The position numbers and the translations under genes are program-made. 64,000 nt of DNA from Chloroflexota bacterium (GTDB taxonomy: Bacteria > Chloroflexota > UBA11872), in contig JAJEDE010000002.1 in assembly GCA_022821645.1 (NCBI GenBank), positions 102,903 to 166,902 of the forward strand, read 5' to 3'. Below the pieces are notes generated by a model that made no database searches, was not told where the DNA came from, and saw only the letters and a list, made by a program, of their open reading frames with translations. This document shows, piece after piece, positions 21,689 through 31,298 of the stretch. The stretch's first letter is position 1; every line of letters starts with the position of its first letter.

Positions 21689-21788
21689 CTCCCCGACCAA
21701 CCGCGGTCAGGCCGTTATCCGCGTCACCATGCGGCTATGCTGACGCGCGGGTAGCGGTCGACGCGCCCCACCTATCCCGGAACCGTTG

Positions 21789-22844
21789 ATGTTCGGACCG
21801 TTCAACGCGCTACTTGGGCTCTTCTCGCGCGACCTCGGGATCGATCTTGGTACCGCAAATACGCTTGTTTATGTCAAGGATCGAGGCATCATGCTTGCGG
21901 AGCCGTCGGTCGTCGCCACCGACACGCACACCGCACGCGTGCTGGCCGTCGGTGCCGAGGCCAAAAAAATGGTCGGCCGCACGCCAACGAACATTGTGGC
22001 CGCGCGTCCGCTGCGTGACGGCGTCATTGCCGACTTCGACACCGTGCACGCGATGCTGTCGTACTTCATTGGCCAGGTACACGGCGAACTGCCCATCGCT
22101 GCCCGACCGCGCGTCATTGTCGGCGTACCGTCTGGTGTAACCGAAGTCGAAAAGCGCGCCGTGCACGAAGCCAGCCTGCAGGCGGGCGCGCGCGAGGTCT
22201 ACCTGATCGAAGAACCAATGGCCGCCGCCATTGGCGCCGGACAGCCAATCCAGGATGCCAGTGGCAGCATGATCGTCGACATTGGTGGGGGCACGACTGA
22301 AGTTGCCGTCATATCCCTGGGTGGCGTGGTCGTCAGCCACAGCATCCGAATTGCCGGCGACGAGGTTGATGAGCAGATCGTCGACTACTGCCGCAACGTT
22401 CACAATCTTCTGATCGGCGAGCGCACGGCCGAAGCGTGCAAAATCGCTATCGGCTCGGCAGCGCCCGGGCCTCAGGAAGAAACCACGATCGTGCGTGGCC
22501 GCGATCTGCAGTCGGGCTTGCCGCGACAGGTCGAGCTCACAGAAGGCCAGATACGTGAGGCTATTAGCGGGCCGGTGACCGAAATTGTCGAGAACATCAA
22601 GCTCGCCCTGGAGGCCACGCCGCCTGAACTGCTGGCCGACGTGATGGAACACGGGATCGCCGTGGCCGGCGGAGGCGCACTGCTCCGGGGGCTTGACCGG
22701 CGCATCGAGCAGGAAACGGATATTCCCGTGCATATCGCCAACAACCCACTTGAGGCAGTTGTGCGGGGTACGGGCGCCTGCCTGCACAACCTCGAGGCTT
22801 TTCGCGAAGTGTTCGTCGCTGAGAACGCCGCGCCGTACGTGTAG
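21789..22844 (+). CDS. mreB: Rod-shape determining protein MreB
   Basis: Actin-like ATPase that forms membrane-bound filaments and guides lateral peptidoglycan synthesis. 351 residues, normal length. Phosphate-1 motif GIDLGTANT near residue 18, phosphate-2 block VDIGGGTTEVAVISLGG, and adenosine motif VAGGGALLRG are all present. An ATG at 21789 is preferred to the adjoining in-frame TTG at 21786. It opens the mreB-mreC-mreD-PBP2-rodA elongasome operon and is separated from lon by 100 nt. Confidence 0.97.
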   Translation: MFGPFNALLGLFSRDLGIDLGTANTLVYVKDRGIMLAEPSVVATDTHTARVLAVGAEAKKMVGRTPTNIVAARPLRDGVIADFDTVHAMLSYFIGQVHGELPIAARPRVIVGVPSGVTEVEKRAVHEASLQAGAREVYLIEEPMAAAIGAGQPIQDASGSMIVDIGGGTTEVAVISLGGVVVSHSIRIAGDEVDEQIVDYCRNVHNLLIGERTAEACKIAIGSAAPGPQEETTIVRGRDLQSGLPRQVELTEGQIREAISGPVTEIVENIKLALEATPPELLADVMEHGIAVAGGGALLRGLDRRIEQETDIPVHIANNPLEAVVRGTGACLHNLEAFREVFVAENAAPYV

Positions 22845-22855
22845 ACGCCAACACA

Positions 22856-23680
22856 ATGCGCGGCGGTCAGCGGTCGGTATTCCTGCTCTTGGTCCTGATT
22901 GTCGCCGCCATTGTGCTGGCCATCCTGCGAAACACGGGCGCCGGATCTGCCGTTGAGGCTACGGCTCTGGCCGCCATTGCGCCTGTTCGCGCCGCGCTCT
23001 CCAGCGCATCGTCCGGCGCGGCCGCCGCGATTGCCGACGCGCAGCGATTTGACGAGATAAGGAACGAAAACGAGGCGCTTCGCGCGGAGGTAGCGCAATT
23101 GCGGTCAAGCGCGGCCAACGTTCAGGCCACGCGGCGAGAAAACGAGGCCCTGCGAGCGGCGCTCGACTACCAGGGCGAGAACACGGAGTTCACACTGCTT
23201 ACCGCGCAGGTCGCGGGTCGCGACAGCATTGACACGCTCGATACCCTCATCATTGACCGTGGGGCGAGCGACGGCGTACAGGTCGGGATGGCCGTACTTG
23301 CTGGAGGAAGTCTGGCCGGCCGGGTCCGCAGCGTAACGACGACCTCGGCCAACGTCGTGCCCATTCAGAGCGGCTCCAGCGTGGTAAACGCCGTGGCCGA
23401 GGGGAACGACGGCCAGACAGACGGCATTGTGGAAGGCGATGCGAACGGGGCCCTGCGCTTGACCAGAATCGAACCCGACGCTCCCCTGACGATCGGCAAC
23501 CTGGTTGTGACATCTGGCCTCGGCGGCGGATTCCCTCGAGGTCTCCCCATTGGCCGGGTCATCGCCGTGTTCACATCGCCGGAGAACGTGTTTCGGGAAG
23601 CTGCGGTTGAACCCTTCGTCCGCGTCGAACGCGTGGCCATTGTTCAGATCGTGGTCGGGCGCTCTCCAAGCTCGCCGTGA
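22856..23680 (+). CDS. mreC: Rod-shape determining protein MreC
   Basis: Bitopic scaffold of the elongasome. 274 residues: one N-terminal membrane segment (VFLLLVLIVAAIVLAIL), a coiled coil (RFDEIRNENEALRAEVAQL through ARRENEAL), then the two beta-barrels typical of MreC (DTLIIDRGASDGVQVGMAV; LVVTSGLGGGFPRGLPIG). It starts 11 nt after mreB and overlaps mreD by 4 nt (GTGA). Confidence 0.94.
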   Translation: MRGGQRSVFLLLVLIVAAIVLAILRNTGAGSAVEATALAAIAPVRAALSSASSGAAAAIADAQRFDEIRNENEALRAEVAQLRSSAANVQATRRENEALRAALDYQGENTEFTLLTAQVAGRDSIDTLDTLIIDRGASDGVQVGMAVLAGGSLAGRVRSVTTTSANVVPIQSGSSVVNAVAEGNDGQTDGIVEGDANGALRLTRIEPDAPLTIGNLVVTSGLGGGFPRGLPIGRVIAVFTSPENVFREAAVEPFVRVERVAIVQIVVGRSPSSP

Positions 23681-24258
23681 TCGCCGCCAGGATTCCCCAG
23701 CCCCGGCGGGGCTGGCGGATACGAGCTGGGGCCGTCGCCGCCACGCTACTCATCCTGTCGTTGGGCCTGCTGCAGACCTCGGTCTTTCCGTACTTCGCCA
23801 TTGCCGGCATTCGACCGTCGCTCGTCTTGATGGCTGCGATCACGTTGGCCACGGTCAGCAACGATTCGCGGGCGCTGTATTGGGGCTTTCTGGGTGGATT
23901 GCTCATTGATCTGCTCTCGGCAGCGCCGGTAGGCGCCAACACCCTGCTCTTTCCGCTGCTCGTCTACATCATCGGCGGCCAGGGGCGGCGATTCGACCGT
24001 GCCAACGTTCTGTTCTCGGTCGTGGCCGGTGTGGCCGCCACGGTGCTGTACTACCCGGCCGTGGTCTTGACGCTGCAAATGCTGGGATTCGAATTAGACT
24101 GGGGCAAGCAAGTTTGGGAACGCCTGCCGCCCGCCGTGGCGGTCAATGCTGGAGCAACCACGCTGCTCTACCCGGCTGTACGTGTGGTGGACCGGTGGAC
24201 GCGCCCCCAAAGCACCGCACGCTATCTGGGACGTGCCCGCAACGACCGATTCAGCTAA
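23677..24258 (+). CDS. mreD: Rod-shape determining protein MreD
   Basis: A 193-residue membrane protein with about five hydrophobic helices, the usual size and topology of MreD. The loop ALYWGFLGGLLIDLLS holds the conserved G-x3-G-x-L-x-D motif. The start is a GTG overlapping the mreC stop. It links MreC to the synthase pair PBP2/RodA encoded immediately downstream. Confidence 0.9.
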   Translation: MIAARIPQPRRGWRIRAGAVAATLLILSLGLLQTSVFPYFAIAGIRPSLVLMAAITLATVSNDSRALYWGFLGGLLIDLLSAAPVGANTLLFPLLVYIIGGQGRRFDRANVLFSVVAGVAATVLYYPAVVLTLQMLGFELDWGKQVWERLPPAVAVNAGATTLLYPAVRVVDRWTRPQSTARYLGRARNDRFS

Positions 24259-24273
24259 CGACGGAGGACACGC

Positions 24274-26196
24274 TTGGAGGCGCATCCACGCCCGGCGGCC
24301 AGGACCGGTGCCGGGCAACCGCGCATCAGCGGTACGCGCCGCACACTTCTCCTTGGCGGTGCTGCACTAGCCGGAAACACGGCGCTCGCCGCCCGCCTCT
24401 GGCAACTCCAGGTTGTCGAGTCTGACGCCTATCGGGGGCAAGCAGCGCAAAACCGCGCCCGCACGCGACCCATTCAGCCGCTTCGTGGGCTGATCTACGA
24501 CCGTAACCGCGAGCCGCTGGTCGCCAACGCTCCCGTCTTCAGCGTTTGGCTGCTACCCCGGGATCTTCCGTCCGAGCGCGAAGGTCCGGTGCTTGCCAAC
24601 CTGGCGGTCTTGTCCGGCGAGCGCTTGGAAGACCTTCGGTTCAAGCTGAACCAGGCGAGGTTGGATCCGGATACGCCCGCACGGCTGGCGCGCGCCGTGC
24701 CTCGAGAATCAGCCCTCACCATCGAAGAGCGCCGGCACGATCTTCCCGGCATCTCCGTGCGCACCGGCACCCGGCGCGAATACGCGCAGGGCGACGTCTT
24801 CGGCCACATCCTGGGCTTCACCGGGCCGATTCCGGCCGAGGAAGTTGATGCCTATCGTCGCCAGGGCGTGCGGTTTGACGAAGACATCGGCCTCGCCGGG
24901 GTGGAACGCCGTCTGCAGACACGGCTTCGCGGTCGCGACGGTGAACAACGGCTGGAGGCCGACGCCTTTGGTCGCACGCTCCACGAGCTGTCACTAAAGC
25001 CGCCGCAGGTTGGTCAGCACGCCGTCCTCACCATCGCCGTCAACGAGCAGAAAGCCATTCGAGAAATCCTGGCCCGCCATCTCGCCCTGCGCGATCGGGG
25101 CGCTGGCGCGGTGGTCGTGCTCCGCCCCGACTCGGGCGACGTTGTCGCGATGGTGAGTCTTCCCGACTACGACAGCAATATCTTCACCCGCGGCGCATCG
25201 TCCGAGAGCTTCGCGCTATTGGTCAGCGACCCCCGCCGGCCGCTGATCAACCACGCAATCTCCGGGCTGTATCCCCCGGGCTCGACGTATAAGGTCATCG
25301 CGGCCAGCGGCGCGTTGGAAGCAGGTGTCGTCTTGCCGCAAAGCAAGATCAACTGCGACGGCCGCTTGGTCTTGCCCAGCGGCTGGGCGTTTGACGACTG
25401 GTTGCCCCAGGGACACGGGCTGGTCGACCTGGAACGCGCAATTGCCGAGTCCTGCAACATCTACTTCTACAACGTGTCGGGTGGCAATCCCTACACACGA
25501 CTCCAGGGGCTCGGCAACCGCCGTCTTGCCGAGTTCGAGCGATCCTTCGGCTTTGGCGAGCGCACCGGCATCGATCTGCCGGGCGAAGCTTCCGGTCTTG
25601 TTCCCACCTCGGAGTGGAAGAACACGAACCTGCAACAGCCATGGGTCACGGGCGACACCTACCACGCGGCAATCGGCCAGGGCCTTGTCCAGGTGACGCC
25701 CTTGCAGATCGCCAGCATGTATGCCGCAATCGGCAACGGCGGACGTGTCATGCGTCCTCGCTTGATCGACCGCATGCTCGACCAGCATGGCAACGTAGCC
25801 GAACGCACGGCGCCGCAGGTTCGCAGCGTGCTGCCCATCAGCGAGGAACACCTGCGCCTGCTTCAGTCCGGGCTCTATCGCGCCGTCAATGAACCCTCGG
25901 GCACGGGCCCCCGGGCGCGCTCGTCGCATACGGTTGTGGCCGGTAAGACGGGAACCGCTGAGTACAGCGGCCAGCGCGACGCCAAAGGCCGGCTTCCCAG
26001 TCACGCGTGGTTCGCCGGCTACGCGCCGGCCGTACAGCCGCAGTACGCGTTTGCGGTCCTGGTGCGTGACGGTGGTGAAGGCTCGTTTGCCGCGGCGCCA
26101 ATCGCACGAGACATCGTCGACTACCTCATGACCGGCGACATGCCGCCGCTGCCGCAAGATCGCCCGGACTTCGTTTCACCGGATCATCGCCTCTGA
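24274..26196 (+). CDS. mrdA: Penicillin-binding protein 2 (elongation transpeptidase)
   Basis: Cross-links peptidoglycan stem peptides during cell elongation; anchored by an N-terminal membrane segment and active outside the membrane. 640 residues. Transpeptidase motifs: SxxK as STYK (Ser ~337), SxN as SCN (~393) and KTG (~558, in AGKTGTAEY). The pedestal domain precedes them. The start is TTG at 24274, supported by GGAGG at 24263-24267, six nt upstream. Its TGA overlaps the rodA ATG by one base. Confidence 0.95.
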   Translation: MEAHPRPAARTGAGQPRISGTRRTLLLGGAALAGNTALAARLWQLQVVESDAYRGQAAQNRARTRPIQPLRGLIYDRNREPLVANAPVFSVWLLPRDLPSEREGPVLANLAVLSGERLEDLRFKLNQARLDPDTPARLARAVPRESALTIEERRHDLPGISVRTGTRREYAQGDVFGHILGFTGPIPAEEVDAYRRQGVRFDEDIGLAGVERRLQTRLRGRDGEQRLEADAFGRTLHELSLKPPQVGQHAVLTIAVNEQKAIREILARHLALRDRGAGAVVVLRPDSGDVVAMVSLPDYDSNIFTRGASSESFALLVSDPRRPLINHAISGLYPPGSTYKVIAASGALEAGVVLPQSKINCDGRLVLPSGWAFDDWLPQGHGLVDLERAIAESCNIYFYNVSGGNPYTRLQGLGNRRLAEFERSFGFGERTGIDLPGEASGLVPTSEWKNTNLQQPWVTGDTYHAAIGQGLVQVTPLQIASMYAAIGNGGRVMRPRLIDRMLDQHGNVAERTAPQVRSVLPISEEHLRLLQSGLYRAVNEPSGTGPRARSSHTVVAGKTGTAEYSGQRDAKGRLPSHAWFAGYAPAVQPQYAFAVLVRDGGEGSFAAAPIARDIVDYLMTGDMPPLPQDRPDFVSPDHRL

Positions 26197-27359
26197 TGTT
26201 TCTCCGACTAACGCGCATCGAATGGGCGACCGTGGTCTCGACGATCGCTCTCGTGGCGTTTGGCGTGCTGATGCTCAGCACCACCGCCGATCCCGATACC
26301 ACCGGCCTGCAGAACCAGGCGGTCCAGAAAGCCATCCTTGGTGCCGTTGGCCTTGGCTTTGCCTTCGCCATGGCTCAAATCGACTACCGCGCGCTGCACG
26401 GCATAGCGGTACCTCTGTATCTCGCAGGGGTGCTCGCACTGGTCATGGTGCTGCTGGTCGGGGACTTTGACCTGGGCGCCCGCCGATGGTTCGAGGTCGG
26501 ATCGATCGTCATTCAGCCGTCGGAGTTCATGAAAGTCGCGGCTATCGTGGCGTTCGCCAAATATCTGGCCGACCGTCGCGGCTCGACGCGATCGTTCCGT
26601 ATCGTCCTGGTCAGCCTGGGTCTCATGCTGATCCCGGCGGGCCTGATTTTTCTGGAACCCGATCTGGGCACCGCACTGATCTTCGGCGCCATCTGGATTG
26701 CCATGGTATTTGTCGCAGGCGCGCGTTGGTGGCACTTGCTCATGCCTGTTGCGATTGCCCTTGCCGCCTTCCCATTCGCCTGGTTCTTCGCCCAGGACTA
26801 CATGCGACAGCGCTTCGTCACCTTTCTCGACCCGAGCAGCGACCCGCTGGGCGCCGGCTACAACGTGCTGCAGGCACGGATTTCAATTGGCTCAGGCGGC
26901 TGGTTCGGCCATGGCCTCGGACAGGGCTCGCAGTCACAGCTTGAATTCCTGCGCGTACGGGACACCGACTTCATCTTTGCCATGCTCGGCGAACAGCTAG
27001 GGCTCGCGGGAACGATCGGCCTGTTGGCGTTCTTTACGCTGCTGATCGTCCAGGCCCTTGTCATTGGGCTGCGAGCGCGCGACATGTTTGGTCGCCTGCT
27101 GGCGATCGGCATCGCCGCCATGCTCTTCACGCAGTCCTTCGTAAACATCGGAATGAACGTCGGGCTGATGCCCGTCACCGGGATCACCCTGCCGCTGGTG
27201 AGCCTTGGCAAGAACTCATTGCTGGCAACCCTCTTGTCGGTCGGCATCCTGCTCAGCATTCATTCGCACCGCGGAGCGGCCCCGTTCCGGCAACAGTCGA
27301 TGCACGTGGTTCGAGGATCTCTTCCCGCGGCAGGTCCGCGCGGCGGCCCGGGCAGGTGA
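26196..27359 (+). CDS. rodA: Peptidoglycan polymerase RodA (SEDS family)
   Basis: Lipid II polymerase of the SEDS family, partner of PBP2. 387 residues with about ten membrane helices. Family hallmarks: GARRWFEVGSIVIQPSEFMK, then YNVLQARISIGSGGWFGHGLGQGSQ and the C-terminal PVTGITLPLVSLGKNSLLATL. The start ATG forms TGATG with the PBP2 stop. The last base of its TGA is the first base of the thrB ATG, so a threonine-pathway gene is coupled to a cell-shape operon. Confidence 0.95.
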   Translation: MFLRLTRIEWATVVSTIALVAFGVLMLSTTADPDTTGLQNQAVQKAILGAVGLGFAFAMAQIDYRALHGIAVPLYLAGVLALVMVLLVGDFDLGARRWFEVGSIVIQPSEFMKVAAIVAFAKYLADRRGSTRSFRIVLVSLGLMLIPAGLIFLEPDLGTALIFGAIWIAMVFVAGARWWHLLMPVAIALAAFPFAWFFAQDYMRQRFVTFLDPSSDPLGAGYNVLQARISIGSGGWFGHGLGQGSQSQLEFLRVRDTDFIFAMLGEQLGLAGTIGLLAFFTLLIVQALVIGLRARDMFGRLLAIGIAAMLFTQSFVNIGMNVGLMPVTGITLPLVSLGKNSLLATLLSVGILLSIHSHRGAAPFRQQSMHVVRGSLPAAGPRGGPGR

Positions 27360-28270
27360 TGGGCCTCGCACGCGTATCCGTTCCCGCGTCCTCAGGCAAC
27401 CTGGGCGCGGGCTTTGACGTGTTTGGGCTCGCCATCGATGTGCGGGACCAGTACCAGTTCGAGCCGGCCAGCCGTGATCTGATCGAACCTTCCGGCAAGT
27501 TCTCCAAACACGTCCCCCGCGACACCCGTCGGAATCTGGCCTTCCGTGCCTTTCGGTCACTCGCGCCCGCTACGGCAGGCCCATATCGGTTGCTCGCCGT
27601 CCGCGAGATTCCGCCCCAGGGCGGTCTCGGCGGCTCTGCCAGCGCCATTGTTGGCGGACTCGTCGCCGCGAACCACGCATTCGGGGTTGGCCTCAGTAAG
27701 GACCAGTTGCTGAGCCACGCGACTGAGATCGAAGGCCATCCCGACAACGTGGCCGCGGCCTTGCTGGGCGGCCTGGTGCTAACCGTCCAGACCGACGACG
27801 CCCTGCATGCCGTGCGCGTGCCGTTTCCCGACGACATCGGGATTGTGGTCGTCGTCCCCAACTACCACGTGCCGACCGCGCGGGCCCGCGCCGTGCTGCC
27901 GGCCAGTGTTCCCCGCTCCCACGCGGTTGCCAATCTCGGGCGCGCCGCCATGCTGGTCGCCGCGTTGCAGACGGGACGCTATGCAGAGCTGCGGGTGGCG
28001 ACCCAGGACTTTCTTCACCAGCCCTACCGCGCCGAACTCAACCCCGCGCTTGAGCCGGGCGTCCAGGCAGCCCTGGACGCCGGCGCCTACGGCGCCGCGC
28101 TTAGCGGGTCGGGCCCGACACTCATCGCCTTCGCGCCCAAGGACCGCACCATGCGCGTCGCTGGCGCCATGGCCGATGTGGCAATTGATGCGTCGTCGGG
28201 CTGCGAGACTTACGTGGCCAACGCCGCCGAGACTGGCGCGGCCGTGATCGAGCCCACGGCCTCTACATAA
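27359..28270 (+). CDS. thrB: Homoserine kinase
   Basis: GHMP-family kinase that phosphorylates L-homoserine, the step before threonine synthase. 303 residues from ATG 27359 (an adjoining GTG at 27356 would add one residue). N-terminal PASSGNLGAGFDVFGLA, ATP-binding PPQGGLGGSASA (the GHMP P-loop) and C-terminal GSGPTLIAF are all present. It shares one base with the rodA stop. Other threonine genes are not in the window. Confidence 0.94.
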   Translation: MGLARVSVPASSGNLGAGFDVFGLAIDVRDQYQFEPASRDLIEPSGKFSKHVPRDTRRNLAFRAFRSLAPATAGPYRLLAVREIPPQGGLGGSASAIVGGLVAANHAFGVGLSKDQLLSHATEIEGHPDNVAAALLGGLVLTVQTDDALHAVRVPFPDDIGIVVVVPNYHVPTARARAVLPASVPRSHAVANLGRAAMLVAALQTGRYAELRVATQDFLHQPYRAELNPALEPGVQAALDAGAYGAALSGSGPTLIAFAPKDRTMRVAGAMADVAIDASSGCETYVANAAETGAAVIEPTAST

Positions 28271-28284
28271 CTCGACACGATTCG

Positions 28285-28440
28285 TATACTCGGGCTCGGC
28301 AAGGATGAGCCGCGTCCATTCAAGACGCGGTAGCTGGGAGGCACCATCCGCGTGGACGGCGCGCAGGCTTGCGCAGGAACCGTCCTGTCCCGCTACCTCA
28401 GGCCCAACGCCCCGCCGACCGGCAAGCCGGCGGCGGACCG
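28285..28440 (+). promoter_or_regulatory. Promoter and hairpin-rich leader of guaA/pur operon
   Basis: TATACT (28285-28290) is a good -10 box; no clear -35 box is seen. The following ~150 nt hold four stem-loops: 28310-28330 (7 bp, CCGCGTC/GACGCGG), 28344-28359, 28361-28374 (GCGCA/TGCGC), and a very strong one at 28412-28436 (CCGCCG, bulged A, CCGGC-AA-GCCGG, CGGCGG). The last ends 4-10 nt before the candidate guaA start codons where a ribosome site would be expected, and no Shine-Dalgarno sequence is visible. A leader that controls translation of the purine operon is inferred, not shown. Confidence 0.45.
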
Positions 28441-28446
28441 TTGAAC

Positions 28447-30006
28447 GTGGCGCCGACGGCGCCTCAGCCGCCCGCCGACCACGAGACCATCGTCGTCCTG
28501 GACTTCGGCGCCCAGTACAGCCAGCTCATCGCCCGTCGCGTCCGCGAGTTGGGCGTCCGTACCGTGCTCGCCCCCTGCGACCAGCCCGACGCCCTGCGAG
28601 AACCCAATCTGCGCGGCGTCATCCTCTCCGGCGGACCCACCAGCGTCTATGACGACGGCGCCCCCCAACTGCCGTCGTCCGTGCTTGAAGCCGGCGTCCC
28701 CGTCCTGGGCATCTGTTACGGCATGCAGCTGTTGGGCCACACCCTGGGCGGCGCCGTCGAACCCGCCGACGACCGCGAGTACGGCCCGGTCCGCGCCCGC
28801 ATCACCGACAGTTCTCACACCATATTCCGCGGCGTACCGGACGAGATCGACGTCTGGATGAGCCATGGCGACGTCGTCGCGGAAGTACCGCCCGGACTCC
28901 GCCCCCTCGCCCGCACGCAATCCTCAATGGCCGCCATGGGAAACGACAACGGCGTGGTCGCCGTCCAGTTTCACCCCGAAGTGCGGCACACCGCCCACGG
29001 CCAGCGCCTGCTGCGCAACTTCGCCGTCGACATGTGCGGCTGTCGCGGCGACTGGGTGGCCTCTTCGATCATCGAGGAACGCGTGGCCCAGATCCGCAGC
29101 CAGGTCGGCAACGGCCACGTGATCTGCGGCCTCAGCGGCGGCGTGGACAGCGCCGTCACCGCCGCCCTGGTTTCCCGCGCAGTCGGCGGTCGCCTCACCG
29201 CCATCCTCATCGACACCGGCCTGCTGCGAGCCAACGAAGCGGCCGAAGTCAAGGAAACCTTCGAAGAAGGCTTCGACCTGCGCCTCGTCATCGTCGACGC
29301 CGCCGACGAATTCCTCGACGCCCTCCGCGGCGTCACCGACCCGGAGGCCAAGCGCCAGGTCATCGGCGAACGCTTCGTCCGCGTTTTTGAGCGCGAGGCC
29401 GCCCGCATCGCCGACGCCGACTTCCTCGCCCAGGGCACCATCTACCCCGATGTCATCGAAAGCGGCGGCATCCACGGCTCCGCCGCCGTCATCAAGAGTC
29501 ACCACAACGTCGGCGGCCTGCCCGACGACCTCGAGTTCGAGCTCGTCGAACCCCTCCGCGACCTCTTCAAGGACGAAGTCCGAGCCCTGGGGTCCCAGTT
29601 GGGCCTTCCCGACCACCTCGTCTGGCGTCAACCCTTCCCGGGCCCAGGCCTCGCCGTCCGCATCGTCGGCGAAGTCACCGTCCCCAAGGTCGCCCTGCTC
29701 CAGCAGGCCGACGCTATCTTTCGATCCGAGATCGCCGAGGCCGGCCTCGAGCGCCAGCTCTCCCAGTTCTTCGCCGTGCTGCCAGGCGTTCAGACCGTGG
29801 GCGTCATGGGCGACGGCCGCTCCTACGGCGAACTGATCGCTCTCCGCGCCGTAACCACCGATGACTTCATGACGGCCGACTGGGCGCGAATCCCCAACGA
29901 CGTCCTCGCGCGCATCTCGGCCAGAATCGTTAACGAGGTTCCCAGCGCCACGCGCGTGGTGTACGACGTGACCTCCAAGCCACCGGGAACGATCGAATGG
30001 GAATGA
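28447..30006 (+). CDS. guaA: GMP synthase (glutamine-hydrolysing)
   Basis: Converts XMP to GMP. About 519 residues from GTG 28447 (TTG 28441 is an alternative; neither has a clear ribosome site). Class I glutamine amidotransferase domain first, with the nucleophile in GICYGMQLLG and His/Glu in FHPEV. The PP-loop ATP pyrophosphatase follows, with GLSGGVDSAVTAALV, and then the dimerisation domain ending in the classic PPGTIEWE. It leads an 11-gene purine run and overlaps purD by 4 nt. Confidence 0.95.
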   Translation: MAPTAPQPPADHETIVVLDFGAQYSQLIARRVRELGVRTVLAPCDQPDALREPNLRGVILSGGPTSVYDDGAPQLPSSVLEAGVPVLGICYGMQLLGHTLGGAVEPADDREYGPVRARITDSSHTIFRGVPDEIDVWMSHGDVVAEVPPGLRPLARTQSSMAAMGNDNGVVAVQFHPEVRHTAHGQRLLRNFAVDMCGCRGDWVASSIIEERVAQIRSQVGNGHVICGLSGGVDSAVTAALVSRAVGGRLTAILIDTGLLRANEAAEVKETFEEGFDLRLVIVDAADEFLDALRGVTDPEAKRQVIGERFVRVFEREAARIADADFLAQGTIYPDVIESGGIHGSAAVIKSHHNVGGLPDDLEFELVEPLRDLFKDEVRALGSQLGLPDHLVWRQPFPGPGLAVRIVGEVTVPKVALLQQADAIFRSEIAEAGLERQLSQFFAVLPGVQTVGVMGDGRSYGELIALRAVTTDDFMTADWARIPNDVLARISARIVNEVPSATRVVYDVTSKPPGTIEWE

Positions 30007-31298
30007 AGATCCTCGTCGTCGGCAGCGGCGGACGCGAGCACGCCCTCTGCTGGCGCGTCCGCGCCGACCGCCCCGATGCCGACCTCTACTGCGCCCCCGG
30101 CAGCTCCGCCATAGCCGGCATCGCCACCACCGTCTCCCTGGCCGCGGACGACACTCCCGGCCTCGTTGACTGGTCCGCGGCCAACCGCCCTGACCTCGTC
30201 ATCGTCGGCCCCGAGGACCCCTGCGCACTGGGTCTGGTTGACCGCCTGGCCGAGGCCGGCATCCGCGCCTTCGGTCCCAGCGCCGCCGCCACCCGCCTTG
30301 AATCCAGCAAGGCCTGGACAACCGAACTGCTCGACCGCGCCGTCGTACCCACGCCTGACTCCGCCATCTTCGACTCGCCGGGCGACGCCCACGACTATGT
30401 CGCCGACTCAGTCGATCCCCTCGTCGTCAAGGCCGACGGCCTCGCGCTGGGTAAGGGCGTCCTGGTCTGTGACACGCCCCACGAAGCCCACGCCGCCATC
30501 GACGCCATCATGGTCCAGCGCCAGTTCGGCGACGCCGGCGCCTCCGTCGTCATCCAGGAACGCTGCTACGGTCCGGAACTCTCCGTCTTCGCCATCTGCG
30601 CTGGAACCAGCTTCCGGATCATCGGCTCCGCCCGCGATTACAAGCGCGCCTACGACGGTGACGAGGGACTCAACACCGGCGGCGTCGGCGCCTATTCGCC
30701 CGTGGCGGACGCGGACGACGAACTCCTCCGGGAGGTCGCCGACCGCATCATCGGCCCCACCTTGCAGGCGGCCTCGGACGCGGGAAGTCCGTTCACTGGC
30801 GTGCTCTACGCCGGCCTCATGCTCACCGAAGACGGTCCCGTCGTCATTGAGTTCAACATCCGCTTCGGCGACCCGGAAGCCCAGGTCATCCTTCCCACCA
30901 TGCGCGGCGACCTCGTCGCCGCCATGCTGGCCGCCATCGACGGCGACGTCAGCAAGGTGGACCTCGCACCCGATGGCGCCGCCGCCGTCTGCGTCGTCCT
31001 CGCCTCCGGCGGCTACCCGGGTTCCTACGAAACAGGGCACATCATCAAAGGTTTGGAAGCTCTACCCGCTGGCGTCATAGCCTTTCACGCAGGCACCGAA
31101 ACCCGTGACGATGGGGTTTACACCGCCGGCGGACGAGTACTTGGAATCGTTGGCACAGGGCCGGACGTTCCCGCAGCGAGGGAAAACGCGTATGCAGCGG
31201 TGGATCACGTGACCTTCCAGGACAGCCAGTGGCGAACCGACGTCGCCGCCAGCGAACAAGTGCCTGTCGGCCAGTCGCGAATGGCGGTGACTTCATGA
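30003..31298 (+). CDS. purD: Phosphoribosylamine-glycine ligase
   Basis: ATP-grasp enzyme for step 2 of purine synthesis (PRA + Gly to GAR). 431 residues, normal length. N-terminal VVGSGGREHAL; central ATP-grasp KADGLALGKGV; metal-binding FNIRFGDPEAQ. The start ATG at 30003 overlaps guaA as ATGA; an in-frame ATG six nt earlier lies inside guaA and is less likely. Confidence 0.95.
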   Translation: MKILVVGSGGREHALCWRVRADRPDADLYCAPGSSAIAGIATTVSLAADDTPGLVDWSAANRPDLVIVGPEDPCALGLVDRLAEAGIRAFGPSAAATRLESSKAWTTELLDRAVVPTPDSAIFDSPGDAHDYVADSVDPLVVKADGLALGKGVLVCDTPHEAHAAIDAIMVQRQFGDAGASVVIQERCYGPELSVFAICAGTSFRIIGSARDYKRAYDGDEGLNTGGVGAYSPVADADDELLREVADRIIGPTLQAASDAGSPFTGVLYAGLMLTEDGPVVIEFNIRFGDPEAQVILPTMRGDLVAAMLAAIDGDVSKVDLAPDGAAAVCVVLASGGYPGSYETGHIIKGLEALPAGVIAFHAGTETRDDGVYTAGGRVLGIVGTGPDVPAARENAYAAVDHVTFQDSQWRTDVAASEQVPVGQSRMAVTS

